A stretch of 7,945 nt of DNA from Acidobacteriota bacterium (GTDB lineage Bacteria; Acidobacteriota; Blastocatellia; Pyrinomonadales; Pyrinomonadaceae): positions 1-7,945 of the forward strand of contig JAOTWT010000122.1 of NCBI GenBank assembly GCA_029862725.1, read 5' to 3'. The translations under genes and the position numbers were made by a program. Numbering within the stretch: the first letter of the stretch is position 1; every line of letters begins with the position of its first letter. Of the stretch, positions 6,300-7,945 are shown one piece after another. Below the pieces are notes generated by a model that worked only from the letters and a program-made list of their open reading frames with translations, was not told the origin of the DNA and did not search any database.

Positions 6300-6541
6300 G
6301 TCAGCTCAGAGTCACTTTTATCGAAGTCTTCGACGTACGCTTCGCCTGCAGAATCACGTAAAAGGATCTGGATCTTGCGTTCGGCATCGTCAAGGCGCTG
6401 TTGGCAATCGCGGGTAAGTTTCACCCCGTTTTCAAAAAGTCGAAGCGACTCTTCCAGGGACTGATCGCCGTCCTCAAGCAGCGTCACGATTTTCTCGAGT
6501 TCTTCGAGTGAGGATTCAAAACTCTGTTTTTTCTTAGTCAT
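6296..6541 (-). CDS. xseB: Exodeoxyribonuclease VII small subunit
   Basis: The 81-residue product shows the XseB pattern: SFESSLEELEKIVTLLEDGD, then SLEESLRLFENGVKLTRDCQ, then LDDAERKIQIL. It is a helical hairpin protein of normal length. Several XseB copies bind the C-terminal part of XseA to form exonuclease VII, which degrades single-stranded DNA from both ends and acts in repair. I chose the ATG at 6541-6539 because the family begins at MTKKKQSFE; an in-frame ATG at 6598 would add 19 residues that belong to the overlapping upstream gene. Its start codon lies inside the end of the membrane-protein gene (8-nt overlap), so translation is probably coupled. The acidic tail (about 66-81) is not conserved. 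Identity is secure. Confidence 0.95.
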   Translation of the reverse strand: MTKKKQSFESSLEELEKIVTLLEDGDQSLEESLRLFENGVKLTRDCQQRLDDAERKIQILLRDSAGEAYVEDFDKSDSELT

Positions 6542-7313
6542 TTTTTCTAAAGATCTCACCGGCTTTCTTGAGTAAGTCGCCCAAATTGTCAAGCCCAATT
6601 CTTTTCCCGACCTGGTCGACCGTATCCGAACCTCGCTCCTTCACAAGAGCGATTATCTGCTGTCCGATTCTCTCTGCGATCCGACGGGCGAGCGCCTCAT
6701 CCCGTACCGCCACCACTTTCCAACGATCGCCATTCTTCTTGAGGACCAGTTCGAGCGGTCTTTTCTTTTCTTTACTCGAAACACGTGCCACGTCTCCATC
6801 AATCTTGATATCCAGATACCTGCCGGCCCCAGCCGCCATAACGTAAAACGGTAGCTTTTCAAAACGCCTTGTCCGTTCCCTCAATAATCTCGGCAACTCA
6901 GCCCGGGCTCTCACCTTTACGGTAGGGAGAACCGGCGCCGCAAAAATCGCGATCCGTTTCAGGACGACAGGGGAAAGCCCGCGGCCATAAAGTTCGACGG
7001 CCTTATCGGTGATCTGCGGAACAAAATCATCGACAACCGCGTCCGTATCGACATATTTATCGACGGCGGCCTGATCGTCCCGTCTCGCTGCATCCACAAG
7101 CAGGGCCAGCGAATACTGCGGCGTTGTCTGCAAATGACGCCAGTAAAAAAAGCCGCCAACCGCTGCGATCAAAAGAAAACTCGCAACGATCCCCGCAAAT
7201 ATTCCGAGTACTTTCAAAAACCTCCCTCCGTCGCGCCGCTGTTCGTATGCGGATAAAGGAACGGTCTCGGAATCGTTCGAACGGTCTTCTAAATCTACGA
7301 CTATTTTCGACAT
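6534..7313 (-). CDS. Single-span membrane protein of unknown function between xseA and xseB
   Basis: The 259-residue product has a polar N-terminus, one clear membrane helix (about 33-57, LKVLGIFAGIVASFLLIAAV) and a soluble domain that should face outward. The segment after the helix (YSLALLVDAARRDDQAAVDKYVDTDAVVDDF, about 67-97) looks like the repeat found in DUF2939-type proteins, where an alanine-rich helix leads into a D-x-x-x-x-x-x-Y-V-D stretch; this likeness is from memory and unconfirmed. A middle region (about 150-200) resembles a small beta-rich domain, and the end is an amphipathic helix. It starts 12 nt after xseA and ends 8 nt inside xseB, so the three are one operon. The Shine-Dalgarno sequence is weak. 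No function can be given; a link to exonuclease VII rests only on position. Confidence 0.85.
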   Translation of the reverse strand: MSKIVVDLEDRSNDSETVPLSAYEQRRDGGRFLKVLGIFAGIVASFLLIAAVGGFFYWRHLQTTPQYSLALLVDAARRDDQAAVDKYVDTDAVVDDFVPQITDKAVELYGRGLSPVVLKRIAIFAAPVLPTVKVRARAELPRLLRERTRRFEKLPFYVMAAGAGRYLDIKIDGDVARVSSKEKKRPLELVLKKNGDRWKVVAVRDEALARRIAERIGQQIIALVKERGSDTVDQVGKRIGLDNLGDLLKKAGEIFRKND

Positions 7314-7325
7314 ATTCGGGCTCTA

Positions 7326-7945
7326 TTATCGGTCCTCGTCAAAAATCACTTCGTCAACCCGCGTTTTTAGTTTCCCACGCGCAAGCAGGATGTTCAATAA
7401 TTCGCCCTTCGCGACCGTCTTGGCATCGGTGACCACACGGCCCTCATCAGTTCTGGCAATCGAATAGCCACGCTGCAGAACGTCGAGCGGCGAGAGCGCG
7501 TGTAATGTCGCCACTTTTCGTTTTAACCTGTCTGAGCGGGCGATCTGCGACTTCGCAATCGCGGCTTCGTTCCTTTGTCCGAGATGAAGCAGGTTCTGCC
7601 GCCGCACCTCGAGATCCGCCGAAAGCTTGACCGGCGACAGCCGGTGGCGCATTTCCCAAAGACGATTTTGATTTTCTTTCAGTTTCTCAACCATTCCGCG
7701 TGCGAGCTGACGGCTCATTTGGAGATTTTCATTGCGTAGCCGGTTGATCTTCTCCGGAAAGAGCCGGAATACCTGTGACTCGGCCGCCGTTCGAAATTGT
7801 TGTCGCGCTGCAAAAAGGCTTGTTCTGATCGCCCGATTGGAACGTGCTTCGTATTCGCCGATCTTTTTCGAGAGATCGGACTCGTGGCTGGCGACCAGTT
7901 CTGCGGCCGCTGAAGGCGTCGGCGCCCTTCGGTCGGCGACATAAT
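7326..7945 (-). CDS. xseA: Exodeoxyribonuclease VII large subunit, C-terminal part (cut by window edge)
   Basis: The minus-strand frame stays open to the right edge and gives about 205 residues of the C-terminal part. It begins with YVADRRAPTPSAAAELV, the highly conserved XseA catalytic-domain motif (ADxRAxTPSxAAE), continues with a long helical, charged coiled-coil region, and ends with LHALSPLDVLQRGYSIA and a short beta-rich tail, all typical of XseA. XseA is the nuclease subunit of exonuclease VII; the coiled coil carries XseB. The start codon and OB-fold lie beyond the window. No frameshift or stop interrupts the visible part. It is followed after 12 nt by the membrane-protein gene and then xseB, so its partner subunit is made from the same operon. 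A shorter frame starting at 7718 is only an internal methionine. Confidence 0.96.
   Translation of the reverse strand, partial: YVADRRAPTPSAAAELVASHESDLSKKIGEYEARSNRAIRTSLFAARQQFRTAAESQVFRLFPEKINRLRNENLQMSRQLARGMVEKLKENQNRLWEMRHRLSPVKLSADLEVRRQNLLHLGQRNEAAIAKSQIARSDRLKRKVATLHALSPLDVLQRGYSIARTDEGRVVTDAKTVAKGELLNILLARGKLKTRVDEVIFDEDR

Noticed and set aside
5421..6361. Long plus-strand frames overlapping the Bax inhibitor-1 gene, the terminator and the zinc-ribbon gene
   Set aside because: They run through a real terminator and two well-supported genes in other frames, and their products are rich in Arg and Ser, as out-of-frame reading gives.

Overview
The window looks like ordinary chromosomal DNA from a Gram-negative-type bacterium with moderate GC. 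It contains the start of a ribosomal-protein operon, central carbon metabolism, a DNA-repair exonuclease and several membrane proteins. I see no transposase, phage gene, CRISPR array, rRNA or convincing tRNA. GTP-dependent PEP carboxykinase, the large ferredoxin-domain protein and a membrane protein set between the two exonuclease VII genes would fit Acidobacteriota (Blastocatellia-like), but that assignment is a weak impression and not shown by the sequence.

Left part (1-958). The minus strand carries the first 43 codons of rpsL (ribosomal protein S12), cut by the window edge; this is presumably the head of the str operon. A good sigma-70-type promoter (591-596 and 568-573, 17 bp apart) predicts a leader of about 430 nt before rpsL, with a hairpin that has two possible pairings. 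Just upstream of the promoter lie two intrinsic-terminator hairpins that would stop minus-strand transcription entering it. From 727 to 958 I find no convincing gene.

Middle part (959-5904), plus strand. A 346-residue protein with a C-terminal [2Fe-2S] ferredoxin domain is followed at once by an EamA/DMT-family permease, probably as a two-gene unit. Next is pckG (GTP-type PEP carboxykinase) with all the key residues I can check, ended by a strong 11-bp hairpin terminator. Then comes a seven-helix Bax inhibitor-1 family protein with its own extended -10 promoter and a 10-bp hairpin terminator.

Right part (6008-7945). A small zinc-ribbon membrane protein on the plus strand may be made from a leaderless mRNA; its stop codon overlaps that of xseB on the other strand. 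The minus-strand operon is xseA (C-terminal part, open at the right edge), then an unassigned single-span membrane protein, then xseB. xseA and xseB encode the two subunits of exodeoxyribonuclease VII. The middle gene overlaps xseB by 8 nt, so it should be co-translated with it.

The points most worth following are the long structured rpsL leader, the membrane protein inserted between xseA and xseB, and the unusual ferredoxin fusion. None of these is clearly a new system on sequence alone.
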